DNA of 64,000 bases from an uncultured Methanobrevibacter sp. (GTDB lineage Archaea; Methanobacteriota; Methanobacteria; Methanobacteriales; Methanobacteriaceae), in NCBI RefSeq assembly GCF_902784195.1, contig NZ_CACZTX010000007.1:1-64000 (forward strand), in the 5' to 3' direction. The translations under genes were made by a program, and so were the position numbers. Under the pieces are notes generated by a model. It was not told where the DNA came from, searched no databases, and saw nothing but the letters and a program-made list of their open reading frames with translations. Below, piece after piece: positions 19,579 through 29,289 of the stretch. Positions within the stretch are counted from its first letter, which is position 1. Every line of letters begins with the position of its first letter.

Positions 19579-19881
19579 TTATTTATTTTTACTTATTACC
19601 CTTTTTTTTACTAATTTTTACATTTATTACTTTTTTTAGTTTATTTTACTTTTTTAGCTATTTTTTAGTTATTTTTTAGATTGCTTTTTTAACTAATTTT
19701 TACTTTTTTTCAAATAACTAATTTATTTTTATTTTTTTAAAATAGCAAATACTTATTTAATATTAATTAGATATATTATAATGTTATAAACTATTGAAGA
19801 TATTACGAATCTTTTATAAGTTTGAGCAAGATATTAATTTTGCTTGTTATTTATTTTAATTATTAACATTAAGGAGATAAA
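19579..19881. other. rps8e-hypE intergenic region
   Basis: This 303-bp gap starts with T-rich sequence after the rps8e terminator. The right half holds AT-rich boxes and ends in the ribosome binding site AAGGAGATAAA for hypE. I see no other feature. Confidence 0.4.
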
Positions 19882-20892
19882 ATGAAGATAGGAATGTCAC
19901 ATGGTGCTGGTGGAGAAGTAATGGGAAATTTGATCTCACAGACCATTCTAAATAATTTATCAAAAAAATCAGTTGAAGGAGGATACGGCTTAGATGCATT
20001 GGATGATGGTGCAACAATCCCTCTTGGAGATTATGAGATTGTTGTAACAACTGATGGTCATACCGTAAACCCATTGTTCTTCCCTGGTGGAGATATTGGA
20101 AGAATTTCAGCAGCAGGAACTATAAATGATGTTTCTGTAATGGGTGCAAAGCCTTTAGCTATTTCAAATGCAATGATTTTACAGGAAGGTTTTCCAATTG
20201 AAGACTTGGATAAAATCATAAAATCTTTAAGCGATACCTGTGAAGAAGCTGATGTAGCAGTCATTACTGGAGACACTAAAGTAATGGAACAAGACAAGCT
20301 TGATGGTATTGTTATTGTAACTACTGGTATTGGAATTGCTAAAAAAGGAGAAGTAATCAAGGATTCCACTTTAAGTGTTGGAGATAAAATCATAATCACT
20401 GGTAGTGTTGGAGACCACGGAATGAGCTTAATGTCCTTTAGGGAAGGTTTCGGATTTGAAACTGAATTGAAATCTGATGTAGCTCCTATGTGGGGAATCA
20501 TTTCCAAGGCTCTTGAAGTAGGTGGAGTAACTGCTATGAAAGACCCTACCCGTGGAGGACTTGCAAACTGCATAAATGAAATGGCTCGTAAATCCGGTGT
20601 TGGAGTCATGCTTAAGGATGAAGCTATTCCTGTTAAAGAGGCAGTTAGAGCAGCATCTGATATGTTAGGTATTGATCCATATGAAGTTGCTAATGAAGGA
20701 AAAGTTTTAATGGGTGTAAAAGCTGAAAAGGCTGAAGAAGTATTGGCAGCTATTAAAACCGACAAATATGGTAAGGATGCAGCCATTATCGGTGAAGTTA
20801 TTGATGATGATAAAGTATTGATTGAAACAGGCATTGGTGGAGTTAGAATCCTAGAAACCCCTATAGCAGATCCTGTTCCAAGAGTATGTTAA
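19882..20892 (+). CDS. hypE: Hydrogenase maturation protein HypE
   Basis: HypE dehydrates the carbamoyl group carried on its C-terminal cysteine to cyanide for the Fe(CN)2CO centre of [NiFe]-hydrogenases. The 336-residue protein has the N-terminal SHGAGGEVM, DDGATIPLG, TTDGHTVNP with GGDIGR, MKDPTRGGLA, and ends in PVPRVC with the terminal cysteine. ATG 19882 follows an AAGGAG site. An RDD membrane protein follows after 50 bp and may be cotranscribed. Methanogens need HypE for F420-reducing and heterodisulfide-linked hydrogenases. Confidence 0.95.
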   Translation: MKIGMSHGAGGEVMGNLISQTILNNLSKKSVEGGYGLDALDDGATIPLGDYEIVVTTDGHTVNPLFFPGGDIGRISAAGTINDVSVMGAKPLAISNAMILQEGFPIEDLDKIIKSLSDTCEEADVAVITGDTKVMEQDKLDGIVIVTTGIGIAKKGEVIKDSTLSVGDKIIITGSVGDHGMSLMSFREGFGFETELKSDVAPMWGIISKALEVGGVTAMKDPTRGGLANCINEMARKSGVGVMLKDEAIPVKEAVRAASDMLGIDPYEVANEGKVLMGVKAEKAEEVLAAIKTDKYGKDAAIIGEVIDDDKVLIETGIGGVRILETPIADPVPRVC

Positions 20893-20942
20893 ATTAAGAT
20901 TTTAAATTATAGGTTTATAATAAATAATCAGATGGTGATTTG

Positions 20943-21392
20943 ATGGACTTATTCGGTAAAAGAGTTGTAGCATATATTCTCGATTTCTTTGTAGTTTCTG
21001 CATTTATGTGGATTATTTCCTATTTCGCATATTTCTTTATAAACTACTTCAATATGTTCCAAATTTACCATTACTTTGTATTTATTCTTCCATTCCTAAT
21101 TTTAGCGTATTTTACAATTTTAGAGAAGAATATAGGTGCAACTGTTGGTAAAAGATTGATGTTTATTGAAGTTAAATCAGCGGTGCCAAGAAGAGGCAGG
21201 CTTGGAAGGGATTATTCCATTACCTATTCTCAAGCATTGATCAGGTCTCTTTCTAAAATTTACTGGTTCCCAATAATTATTGATGTAATTCTTGGAAGAA
21301 TTGCAGGTAAAACCAGACTTTTAGATGGCATTACCAGAACTACTGTTATTGAAGAGAATACTGATGTATTTTTTAGTAGAAGAAATTATTAA
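20943..21392 (+). CDS. RDD-family membrane protein
   Basis: A 149-residue membrane protein with hydrophobic segments at about 7-30, 38-60 and around 100-120. It starts with an FGKRVVAYILDFF motif that carries the Arg and Asp of the RDD family, and a LLDGITRTTV segment near the end supplies the last conserved Asp. RDD proteins are suspected of ion or small-molecule transport, without a firm function. ATG 20943 follows GGTGA at 20934-20938; the adjacent TTG is ignored. It sits 50 bp behind hypE. Confidence 0.75.
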   Translation: MDLFGKRVVAYILDFFVVSAFMWIISYFAYFFINYFNMFQIYHYFVFILPFLILAYFTILEKNIGATVGKRLMFIEVKSAVPRRGRLGRDYSITYSQALIRSLSKIYWFPIIIDVILGRIAGKTRLLDGITRTTVIEENTDVFFSRRNY

Positions 21393-21418
21393 TTATTTAA
21401 TATATTTCATAATTATTT

Positions 21419-21475
21419 AATAATTATTTAATTATTCTTTAATAATTATTTAATTATTCTTTAATAATTATTTTA
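21419..21475. repeat. 22-bp tandem repeat after the RDD gene
   Basis: Two perfect copies of a 22-bp unit (AATAATTATTTAATTATTC plus TTT) lie at 21419-21440 and 21441-21462, followed by a 13-base partial copy. It is a simple AT repeat of unknown role between two same-strand genes. Confidence 0.6.
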
Positions 21476-21543
21476 TTTTTTTCTTGTTTTTTTAAGATTT
21501 TTTAATTTTATTTTTTTAGATATTTTTATTATTAGGGGATTCT

Positions 21544-22236
21544 ATGGAAAATAAACTTATTATAGACGAATTCAATATTTTAGATTTTGAACGTCATGAA
21601 AATTATAAGATGGTTCGAATTATTGATGAGAAAGCTAATTTTCCAATTAGCTGGCTAAATACACAAGGATATTGCGAATACAGTTTATACCTTGAATATT
21701 GCCAAGGAGTTAGCACTGCACCAACTCAAGAAATGCTTGAAGGAACTGAAGGACATTCCCGCTTAGAGGAAAAATTCAAGGAAACCGCTCAGCCATCAAC
21801 TTTTCAAGATGCTTTTGAATTGTCTAAGGAAGAGGAAATCTTGTCTCGTGAAATGTTTGTGATTGATACTGAAGATGGAATTCGCGGTTTTATTGATGAA
21901 GTTAGAATGACTCCCGATAAGATAATCATCATTGACGATAAACCTGGAAACAGGGCTTATCCATCAACAATCAATCAAGTTCGCGCTTACTGCTTGGCAT
22001 TTAAAAACATGATTGGAGATGATAACCGTACAATCATTGCTGCATTAAGGCAAAGGGGAACAGACAATATATTCTGGAGTGAAGAATTCAATGAAAGCAA
22101 TGAACAGAATATTAGGTACACAATCAATTTTTTACATAGATTAATTGATGATAAAAGAGACCCGATACCTACTAAAAACCCAAATAAATGTAGAAAATGC
22201 AGATTCCAAAGTTATTGTGAAGAAAAAGCTATTTAA
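21544..22236 (+). CDS. Cas4-like PD-(D/E)XK nuclease with Fe-S cysteines
   Basis: A 230-residue RecB-family nuclease. Active-site signatures are the histidine in GTEGHSRLEEK, the aspartate in GFIDEVRM near 116, DDKPGN (D and K) and the glutamine in NQVRAY. An N-terminal cysteine in GYCEYSLY and a C-terminal CRKCRFQSYC suggest the 4Fe-4S cluster seen in Cas4 and AddB-type nucleases. No cas genes or CRISPR array occur in the window, so it is an orphan Cas4-like protein, possibly a DNA-repair exonuclease. ATG 21544 is preceded by AGGGGATTCT. A terminator hairpin overlaps the stop codon. Confidence 0.78.
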   Translation: MENKLIIDEFNILDFERHENYKMVRIIDEKANFPISWLNTQGYCEYSLYLEYCQGVSTAPTQEMLEGTEGHSRLEEKFKETAQPSTFQDAFELSKEEEILSREMFVIDTEDGIRGFIDEVRMTPDKIIIIDDKPGNRAYPSTINQVRAYCLAFKNMIGDDNRTIIAALRQRGTDNIFWSEEFNESNEQNIRYTINFLHRLIDDKRDPIPTKNPNKCRKCRFQSYCEEKAI

Positions 22237-22254
22237 TTTCTAAATAGTTTTTTT
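22229..22254 (+). terminator. Terminator of the Cas4-like gene
   Basis: Arms CTATTTA (22229-22235) and TAAATAG (22241-22247) are followed directly by seven T. The TAA stop lies at the end of the 5' arm. Further T-rich degenerate copies of TAAAAATAGTTTTTTT continue to about 22400. Confidence 0.7.
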
Positions 22255-22458
22255 ACTTTTTTTTTTTTTTTTAAACTGTAAATATTTTTTAAAAATAGTT
22301 TTTTTTATTTTACTTTAGAAGTTTTTTTAAAAATAGTTTTTTTACTTTTTTTAAGATTTTAGAAAATTTTTTAAAAGTAGTTTTTTTTTTTTTTTTTATT
22401 GAAAATGTTAAAATATATAAAAAAAGAAGAGAATTTAAAAATATATAAAAATATATTC

Positions 22459-23286
22459 TTAAAGTTCAATAGTTGATTTTTTAGCATCTATGACTTGATA
22501 TGGCACATTAGCTTCTTCCAAGTCTTTTGCAATGTTTTTGCTCATATCTCCGATTGAAAGGATCAATACATTCAATCCTTTTCTAACTGCAGATTGAGCT
22601 GCTTCACTCACTCCAAATTCAATATCTATTGGCATGCCTAAAGCATTAGCTATTACATGGGAAGTGGTTCCAATTGCTGCAACCTTGTCAATTGAGCTTA
22701 AGCCATAGTTTTCATATTTTCCATCATAGATTTCCTTAATCAAGTCGATATCTGCAGACCTTGATCCTCCTTGTTTTATTGGAGGCAATGTAATTATAAG
22801 GATTTTACTTTCCTTGATTTCAATGGTTCCCTTAAGATTGGTTAAAGCAACATCAAATCCTTTTTTAGTATCCAATATTACATCAGCGTATGCATCAGTC
22901 TGTGCATTGATTGAAGCGTATAATCTGCCATCTTCCATAAATAAACCTACTTCGTCACCTTCCTTCAAGTCTTCCTTAGCAATTGCAGGCCAAGTAGATT
23001 TATAATAGGTCATGGTTTCAAGAACACTATCAGAATACTTTCTTAAGGTAATTGCATCTTTTTTTACTTTAGCAATTCCCTTTTGGGTAATCTTATATGG
23101 TGCTCTACCATCTTTAGATGTGATGTATTCAAGTTCAGTCAATGTTTTGATGTTTTCAGAAACCGCTTGAATTGTAATTCCTAAACGTTCAGCCAAATCC
23201 TTTTGCTTAAGATTTGGTTCTTGCTTAGAGATTTCCCCTAAAATTTGAAAATGAGTCAATGCTCCTCTTTTTTGTAAGATTTCCAT
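22459..23286 (-). CDS. Winged-helix transcriptional regulator with C-terminal sensor-like domain
   Basis: A 275-residue protein. An N-terminal winged helix covers about 1-75, with KDLAERLGITIQAVSENIKTL as recognition region and a GRAPYKITQKG wing. The remainder (about 95-275) is an alpha/beta domain that contains a GGSRSADIDLIKEIYDG stretch and a GTTSHVIANALGMPIDIEFGVSEA segment, suggesting ligand binding. It looks like a methanogen-specific regulator family whose targets I do not know. ATG 23286 is preferred; the GTG nine bases upstream overlaps the GTGGT ribosome-binding sequence. Confidence 0.7.
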   Translation of the reverse strand: MEILQKRGALTHFQILGEISKQEPNLKQKDLAERLGITIQAVSENIKTLTELEYITSKDGRAPYKITQKGIAKVKKDAITLRKYSDSVLETMTYYKSTWPAIAKEDLKEGDEVGLFMEDGRLYASINAQTDAYADVILDTKKGFDVALTNLKGTIEIKESKILIITLPPIKQGGSRSADIDLIKEIYDGKYENYGLSSIDKVAAIGTTSHVIANALGMPIDIEFGVSEAAQSAVRKGLNVLILSIGDMSKNIAKDLEEANVPYQVIDAKKSTIEL

Positions 23287-23520
23287 AATAACCACTTAAT
23301 TTATTTTATTGAAAGAATTAATTATTTCTAGTTAATAGTTACTTTGTCATTTATAATATTTAAAGTTTATTTTACTTTTTTATAAAGTCTATTTGAATGT
23401 AAAATTTATTTAAAAAATTTACTTAAAAAAATAGTTTTTAAATGAGTATAAATAAAAATAGTCTTAATAAATGCATATATAAAAAAATAGTGTTGGTATT
23501 AATAAATTGGCATTGAAGGA

Positions 23521-25017
23521 TTAATCAAGTACCAATTTACCTTCCAATTCCTTGTTCATCATGTCAAAGAATTCCTCTTTTTGGTCTTTACGGATATAAG
23601 CACCACAAGCTACATCGTGACCTCCACCGTTTCCACCTAAACTCTGAGACACTTTTCTGATTATTTTCCCAAAGTGAACTCCATCATAAGCGAGTAGCTT
23701 AGAGCAACGAAGTGAAATCTTCAAATCATCATTCTCTTCACTCACTTGGGTAAATGCAATAATAGGTTTTCTCCAATCTCCTTGACTTAGGACCATTCCA
23801 GCAATTGTACCTACAACATTGCTTCTTATGCCTTCCCCATCGAAATACTGGATATTTTCCATTTGCACTATAGAGTCAGATTCACCAATGGTCTTAATGT
23901 TCTGTGCCAAATAGAACCTATGGGCTTTTGAAATCTCTTCAAGTTCATCTAGCACCACTGCCCTATCGCTTTCAATATCTACTGAAACATTATTGTCACT
24001 TAAGATTTCGTTTCTTCTTATTGTCAAATCCAATAGTTTCAAAGCAACTTCAGGCCTTTCATTTCTAACGCATGCATTCATTGCTGTAGAAAATTCTGAT
24101 GCATCCCTTAAGAAGGTGTATTTCTCCTCATTTGCAAATTCATAGCTTTCTCCCATAACTAATTTTGGAGCATGAATTGCATATCTGCTAGGGATTTCCT
24201 TTGTAATCATGTTAATTAATTCTTTGATTAATTTGAATTTATCGTTTTGGCTTAAATCACAGGATCTGATGGATGTGTCATTTACAGGGTTTCTGGTATT
24301 TATGCCAAGTCTTTTTAACAAGTCCAATGACCTGTTCTGGTCATTTGTGATTTCCAAGTTTACATCGCTGAAATAGGATAATGCAACAAACAACGGTCTT
24401 GTTTGTCTGCCGTATAATGATAGGTCATTTTTGATTACATTAACTAATCCCTCGTCTTCAGCATCCTTAAGGATAGTTCTATTCATTCCTTCCAATTTTC
24501 CAGTTTTACCGTTTTGTATGTCTCCAATAGCTGCCAATATTCCAAGCCAGCTTAAATCGGTAAAACCGAATTCCTTAGCAAGAAGGTAACATAGACCTCC
24601 TCCACAAATTTCTCCAGATCCGTCTATTCCATAAAAAATAGGATTTATTTCCAAATAGTCATAATCTACTGTATCGCAGTAATCAATGTCTCTAAGTGGA
24701 GGGTGGTGGTCGAGAATAAGTATTTTGGAATCCTTATTTGCATTCTTATCAACAGGCTGTCCAGACCCAAGGTCAGAAAATATTGTCAATTCATGTTCAA
24801 TTGGAACATTTTCCAAAACATCGAGGTTAACGATTTCAATTTCAAAATCCTCGCCTAATTTCCTTCCAATCTTTTTTAGGATTCCTGTTAAGATTGCTCC
24901 TGATGAGATTCCGTCGCAGTCAGTATGGCTGTAAATCTTAATGTCTTTTGAAGATTCTATAAGTCTTCTAGCTTCTTCATATCTTTCTTTCATTTCTGGT
25001 GGTATGTTTTTTGTCAT
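23521..25017 (-). CDS. GAN/RecJ-like DHH exonuclease
   Basis: A 498-residue DHH phosphoesterase resembling archaeal GAN, the GINS-associated nuclease, a 5'-3' exonuclease related to RecJ and Cdc45. Visible motifs are HTDCDGISSG at 31-40, SDLGSG near 81, DHHPPL at 103-108, and the DHHA1 glycine-rich GGNGGGHDVACGAY near the end. GAN travels with the replisome, so a role in Okazaki-fragment or fork processing is the likely inference. It lies 40 bp downstream of srp19 on the same strand, probably one transcript. Confidence 0.82.
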   Translation of the reverse strand: MTKNIPPEMKERYEEARRLIESSKDIKIYSHTDCDGISSGAILTGILKKIGRKLGEDFEIEIVNLDVLENVPIEHELTIFSDLGSGQPVDKNANKDSKILILDHHPPLRDIDYCDTVDYDYLEINPIFYGIDGSGEICGGGLCYLLAKEFGFTDLSWLGILAAIGDIQNGKTGKLEGMNRTILKDAEDEGLVNVIKNDLSLYGRQTRPLFVALSYFSDVNLEITNDQNRSLDLLKRLGINTRNPVNDTSIRSCDLSQNDKFKLIKELINMITKEIPSRYAIHAPKLVMGESYEFANEEKYTFLRDASEFSTAMNACVRNERPEVALKLLDLTIRRNEILSDNNVSVDIESDRAVVLDELEEISKAHRFYLAQNIKTIGESDSIVQMENIQYFDGEGIRSNVVGTIAGMVLSQGDWRKPIIAFTQVSEENDDLKISLRCSKLLAYDGVHFGKIIRKVSQSLGGNGGGHDVACGAYIRKDQKEEFFDMMNKELEGKLVLD

Positions 25018-25057
25018 TTTAACGCCTTTTTATTTTTTTCTTACTGTAAATTGAATT

Positions 25058-25390
25058 TTATTTTCTTCTTTTTCCTTTTTTGCCTTTTTTATTGCCAGGC
25101 CTATTTGATTGTTTGGCTTCTCTCATTTGTTTGATGGTGTTTGATAAATTGATTAGAATTTCCTTTTTGCTGTCATCGCTGGTGATGATGACTCTTCCGG
25201 ATTTATTGTACCATTCGCCAGGATATGCCTTATCCTCTTCAGCATAATATTTGTATCTTAATTTTTGAGTAGCCTTTACAATTTCCTTAATTCTTGGTTC
25301 AGAGACGGCATATTCTTTAGATATTTTTCTGCCTTCATTCAATGATTTTCCAGCATCAAGATATATCGGCCAAATCATAACGTCTTTCAT
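25058..25390 (-). CDS. srp19: Signal recognition particle 19 kDa protein
   Basis: A 110-residue archaeal SRP19. It binds helices 6 and 8 of the 7S RNA and primes SRP54 binding for cotranslational membrane targeting. The opening VMIWPIYLDAGKSLNEGRK and the YPGEWYNKSGRV segment match the family. The C-terminus is an unstructured basic tail of Lys, Gly and Arg. ATG 25390 follows GAGGTGAAAAA. The GAN-like gene follows closely. Confidence 0.9.
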   Translation of the reverse strand: MKDVMIWPIYLDAGKSLNEGRKISKEYAVSEPRIKEIVKATQKLRYKYYAEEDKAYPGEWYNKSGRVIITSDDSKKEILINLSNTIKQMREAKQSNRPGNKKGKKGKRRK

Positions 25391-25493
25391 TTTTTCACCT
25401 CTTCAAGATTTTTCTCTTCTTTCTTATTTATAATATGTTAGCATAATATTTAAAAATTATTTATTTTGATAAGCAATTTTTTTAAATTACTCA

Positions 25494-26642
25494 TTATTTG
25501 ATTTTCAATAGGACTTTAATGAATTTTAGAATTAGCTTGTATTTCAATCCATTCTTCTTGCCATGTTCCATCATTTCAATCTCATTAAGGAATACCTTAT
25601 TTTCCTCTTTTGAATTATCCCTGCTTAACCATAGACTAATCCAATTCAATAGGTAAGGATTCAGGAAGAGATCTTTATTCCTGATGCCATATTCATCAGA
25701 AAGCTCTGAAGACAATCTGTAGGCTTTCAGTGAATCGTGCACTAATCTGAAGTTAATGTTTTTTGTAATGGACTTGTCTTCATCTTCAAGTCTCATGAAA
25801 TAATTGTAAACAATCTTATTGTTTAAAAACAGAATTCCTTTTTCGCTTTTGATATATGATTCCAATAGGAAGTTCAAGTCCTCAGCAGAGATGCATTCTG
25901 GAAACTTGATGCCATTTTCCCTTATCAGTTCGGTTCTGTATATTTTAGACCAGAATGATGGCAAGATCTTTAAAATAGCTATTTCATCATTCTTTTCCGC
26001 TTTGAAATCCTTAATGAATATCTCTTCATTGTTTTCCTTCTTAATGGATTTACCATAAAAGAATCTGCTCATGATGTTTTTCCAGAGTGAACCTATGAAT
26101 CCATTTAAGTTAGAACCTTTAACCAAATCATCAAGGTAATCGACATATGGCTTTTTTAAGCTGTCTACGTATGGAGTGTATGACTTTCGAATGATATTTT
26201 TCTCTGGATAATGCCTCAAGTATCTTCCAAAGGCAATGTCGCATTCATATTCATTGATCTTATTGTATAATGTTTCACATGCATCCAAAGGATAAGTGTC
26301 ATCTGAATCTATGAACATCAGATATTCTCCATTCACATGGTTCAATGCTATGTTTCGAGGACCAAATGCCCCACCCATGTTTTCCACAAGGTGGATTGAC
26401 TTAATGGTTTCCTTATTAGTCTCATTGTTGATTCTTTCCTTATAATCTTCAATTATCTGCTTTGTATTGTCTGTGGAACAGTCATTAGCTATTATTATTT
26501 CCAGGTTTTCAATTCCTATTGTTTGATTGATAACTGAATCTAAAGTAATTGGAAGATATTTCTCTCCATTGTAAACAGGTATGATTATGCTTATTTTAAA
26601 TTGGTTGATAGAAATTCCCCCTTGTCTTAGATTATTATTCAT
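25494..26642 (-). CDS. Family 2 glycosyltransferase
   Basis: A 382-residue GT-A enzyme that transfers a sugar from a nucleotide donor to a surface glycan. The first domain has ISIIIPVYNGEKYLP, NDCSTDN, GGAFGPRN and the metal-binding MFIDSDD. A C-terminal helical region of about 180 residues is typical of polysaccharide transferases. The acceptor is unknown. ATG 26642 lacks a good ribosome site; a strong GGGGGA occurs about 25 bases inside the frame before an ATC codon, so translation might begin at ISINQFK. It is isolated from the main polysaccharide block at 36-42 kb. Confidence 0.8.
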   Translation of the reverse strand: MNNNLRQGGISINQFKISIIIPVYNGEKYLPITLDSVINQTIGIENLEIIIANDCSTDNTKQIIEDYKERINNETNKETIKSIHLVENMGGAFGPRNIALNHVNGEYLMFIDSDDTYPLDACETLYNKINEYECDIAFGRYLRHYPEKNIIRKSYTPYVDSLKKPYVDYLDDLVKGSNLNGFIGSLWKNIMSRFFYGKSIKKENNEEIFIKDFKAEKNDEIAILKILPSFWSKIYRTELIRENGIKFPECISAEDLNFLLESYIKSEKGILFLNNKIVYNYFMRLEDEDKSITKNINFRLVHDSLKAYRLSSELSDEYGIRNKDLFLNPYLLNWISLWLSRDNSKEENKVFLNEIEMMEHGKKNGLKYKLILKFIKVLLKIK

Positions 26643-26674
26643 ATATTTTCATATATTTTCATATATTATTGATA

Positions 26675-26702
26675 AAAAGCATCATATTATGGCATTGCTT
26701 TT
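26675..26702 (-). terminator. hemD terminator
   Basis: Arms AAAAGCA (26675-26681) and TGCTTTT (26696-26702) flank a 14-base loop. On the minus strand the hairpin begins immediately after the hemD TAA stop. Confidence 0.5.
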
Positions 26703-26704
26703 AT

Positions 26705-27481
26705 CTAATTTTGATTGTTCAATTCCCTAAACATCAAGTCAATCATGTCTTTGACTGTGTATCTTTCAGGATAGATGTGCTTTACATTATAATCGTCAAG
26801 TATTTTTCCAGTTATTGGTCCAATGGCTACTGTAAGTGTGGAACTTGATAACTTTTCAACAAGTTCATCCTTTTGATCATCTTCAGCTGTCTTGAATAGG
26901 TTCACCACAGTAAGTGGACTTGTAAATGTTATTCCATCTATCCTTTCATCTATGATTTCTTGAATTAAATTTTCAATGTCTTTTTTGTCATCTGGAATGA
27001 CTGACTTATAGCTTTCTGCCAAGATGACTTCAGCCCCCATGTTTTTGAGTTCTTCAGGTAAAATAGTCCTTGCAGAAAATGTACGGGGAACGCCAACAAT
27101 TTTATTATTTAAGTCGATTCTTTTAAATTCTTCAATGAGTCCTTCAGCAGTATAATCTTTTGGTATGATATCTATATGGAGTCCTTTATTCATAGCTACT
27201 TCTGCAGTTTTTGTGCCAATAGTAGCAATTTTGCAATCAGGATTTAAAGTTTGAGCAAAGTCCGGATAAAACTTGAATATTGAATCGATTGAACTGACTG
27301 AAGTGAATATTAACCAGTCCAATTCTCCAAATCTGCCCATCAATTCCTTTAGTGAATCGGTATTTTCCAGTTTCAATTCCAATGTTGGCACTATAACCGC
27401 TTCTCCTCCATAGTTTTCTATGAATTCCTTTGCAGCTTTAGATCTTTCCTTAGGTCTTGTGATAGCTATTCTCTTTACCAT
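26705..27481 (-). CDS. hemD: Uroporphyrinogen-III synthase
   Basis: Cyclises hydroxymethylbilane to uroporphyrinogen III with inversion of ring D. The 258-residue protein shows the two-lobe pattern of HemD: RIAITRPKERSKAAKEFIE at the N-terminus, LIFTSVSSIDSIF, IATIGTKTAE and GITFTSPLTVVNLF. The sequence is weakly conserved in the family but these segments are diagnostic together. It runs alone on the minus strand; cobA, the next enzyme toward corrinoids and F430, lies at 30.5 kb. Confidence 0.88.
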   Translation of the reverse strand: MVKRIAITRPKERSKAAKEFIENYGGEAVIVPTLELKLENTDSLKELMGRFGELDWLIFTSVSSIDSIFKFYPDFAQTLNPDCKIATIGTKTAEVAMNKGLHIDIIPKDYTAEGLIEEFKRIDLNNKIVGVPRTFSARTILPEELKNMGAEVILAESYKSVIPDDKKDIENLIQEIIDERIDGITFTSPLTVVNLFKTAEDDQKDELVEKLSSSTLTVAIGPITGKILDDYNVKHIYPERYTVKDMIDLMFRELNNQN

Positions 27482-27655
27482 ATTTCCACATCTTGAGATT
27501 ATAATTAATAATATGTTTTTGAAATATTTATTGTTTTATAAATCTTATTTAATACTTATTTAAATTTATATAATACTTATATCTAAAATTATATATGTAA
27601 AAAAATATGTATAAATTTTATCAATTTATTTAAATTATATTTATCCGTGATATTA

Positions 27656-29170
27656 ATGAAGATTTTATTTTTGAACTTGCCCTATGAATTCAATATAAGC
27701 AGGGCAAGCAGATGGCCTGAAAAGACCAAATCAGGCACTTTGTACTATCCCTATTGGTTAGCATACTGTGTTGGAGTGTGTGAAAGGGAAGGATTTGAAT
27801 GCAAGCTTGTTGATTGCATTACAAAGGCATACTCAATTGAGGATACCGTCAATGAAGTGAAGGGGTATGAACCTGATTATATCATGGCTGAGATTACAAC
27901 CCCTACCTGCGCTTATGATTATAAGGTTATCAATTCAATTAAGGAAGCTTATCCTAAAGCTAAAATAATGATTGGAGGAACCCATGCAACTATCTTGCCT
28001 GATGCAGTTCTTAAAGAATGCTTAGGCATTGACTATATCCTTCGTCAGGAATATGACTATACAGTTGGTGAACTTATAATTTCTGATGATGTGTCAAATG
28101 TCAAGGGAGTTTCATATAGGGTGAACTGCGATGGTGATGATATTGCTGCTTTAGATGATGTTAATCTATTAGCTGATTCCATTGATTTTGCTGTCAAGCA
28201 TACTGAAGATAGAGAGCCATTAGATGATTTGGATAGCCTTCCTTATGTTTCCAAGGTTTATGAGAAATACTTGAACTTTGATGATTACGCTTATGCATTT
28301 GCCCAAAAGCCAATGATTCAAATCGTTTCATCAAGAGGATGTCCAAACCAGTGCAATTTCTGCAGCTATCCATCTACAATGGGTGGAAGGATTTACAGGA
28401 CAAGATCTGTCAGTGACCTTGCAGATGAGTTCGAATATATTCTAAATGAGCTTCCGGAGATTAAGGAGATCTTCATTGAAGATGATACATTCACTGTAAA
28501 CCAGCCAAGAGTCATTGAGTTCTGTGATGAAATCAACAGAAGAGGTTTGGAGCCTGTTTGGTCCTGCAATACAAGAGTGGATTTGACTTTCGAAACCATG
28601 AAAAAGATGAAGGATGCAGGTTGCAGATTGCTTGTTTGCGGTTATGAATCTGGAAATCAGGAAGTTTTAAATGAAATCAAGAAAGGTATCACTCTTGAGC
28701 AATCTAAGGCATTTGCGGAAAATGCAAGGAAATTGGACATTAAGGTGTTCGGATGCTTTATGATTGGCCTTACCGGTGACAGTCTTGAAACAATCGATGA
28801 AACCTATAAGTTTGCTCAATCAGTTTATCCTGACATGTGTTTCTTCCAGCAAGCGGTGCCTTTCCCAGGAACCGGATTCTATGATTGGGCTAAAGAGAAT
28901 GGTTATCTTATTACAGAAGATTATTCCAAATGGCTAAATGATGACGGTTACTTGAATTGCCTTGTAGATTATCCTTATGCTGATCATAAGGAGATAGAGA
29001 AATTAAGGGACAATTTGATGAGCAAATATTATTTCTCATTTGCATATATTGTGAAGACTTTCTTGGCAAATCTTGATTGGGCAGAGTTTAGACGTGTAAT
29101 GCGTGGAGGAACCCAATACATTGCATTTAGAGTAAAAAAAGCTTTGAAAAGGGCAGATAATTTAGATTGA
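27656..29170 (+). CDS. B12-binding radical SAM protein
   Basis: A 504-residue protein with an N-terminal cobalamin-binding-like domain (about 1-140; LKVSDx-type loops are modified, with GGTHATILP visible) and a radical SAM domain. CPNQCNFC near residue 229 holds the 4Fe-4S cysteines, and the GYESGNQEVLNEIKKG and MIGLTGDSLETI motifs follow. This architecture is used by methylases and ring-forming enzymes. The N-terminal YEFNISRASRWPEKTKSG stretch is distinctive, but I cannot assign a substrate. ATG 27656 follows CGTGA; the upstream GTG belongs to it. It converges with the DUF4013 gene. Confidence 0.78.
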   Translation: MKILFLNLPYEFNISRASRWPEKTKSGTLYYPYWLAYCVGVCEREGFECKLVDCITKAYSIEDTVNEVKGYEPDYIMAEITTPTCAYDYKVINSIKEAYPKAKIMIGGTHATILPDAVLKECLGIDYILRQEYDYTVGELIISDDVSNVKGVSYRVNCDGDDIAALDDVNLLADSIDFAVKHTEDREPLDDLDSLPYVSKVYEKYLNFDDYAYAFAQKPMIQIVSSRGCPNQCNFCSYPSTMGGRIYRTRSVSDLADEFEYILNELPEIKEIFIEDDTFTVNQPRVIEFCDEINRRGLEPVWSCNTRVDLTFETMKKMKDAGCRLLVCGYESGNQEVLNEIKKGITLEQSKAFAENARKLDIKVFGCFMIGLTGDSLETIDETYKFAQSVYPDMCFFQQAVPFPGTGFYDWAKENGYLITEDYSKWLNDDGYLNCLVDYPYADHKEIEKLRDNLMSKYYFSFAYIVKTFLANLDWAEFRRVMRGGTQYIAFRVKKALKRADNLD

Positions 29171-29289
29171 TTTCCAAACTTTTCTAAAAAGAGTTTATTA
29201 AAATTTCTTCTTTTTTAGCACTATTTTTTAATTTTTTAAAAGGAGTATTTTTTGTGCTGATTTTTATGATTGTTTAAATCCTATTTTTA

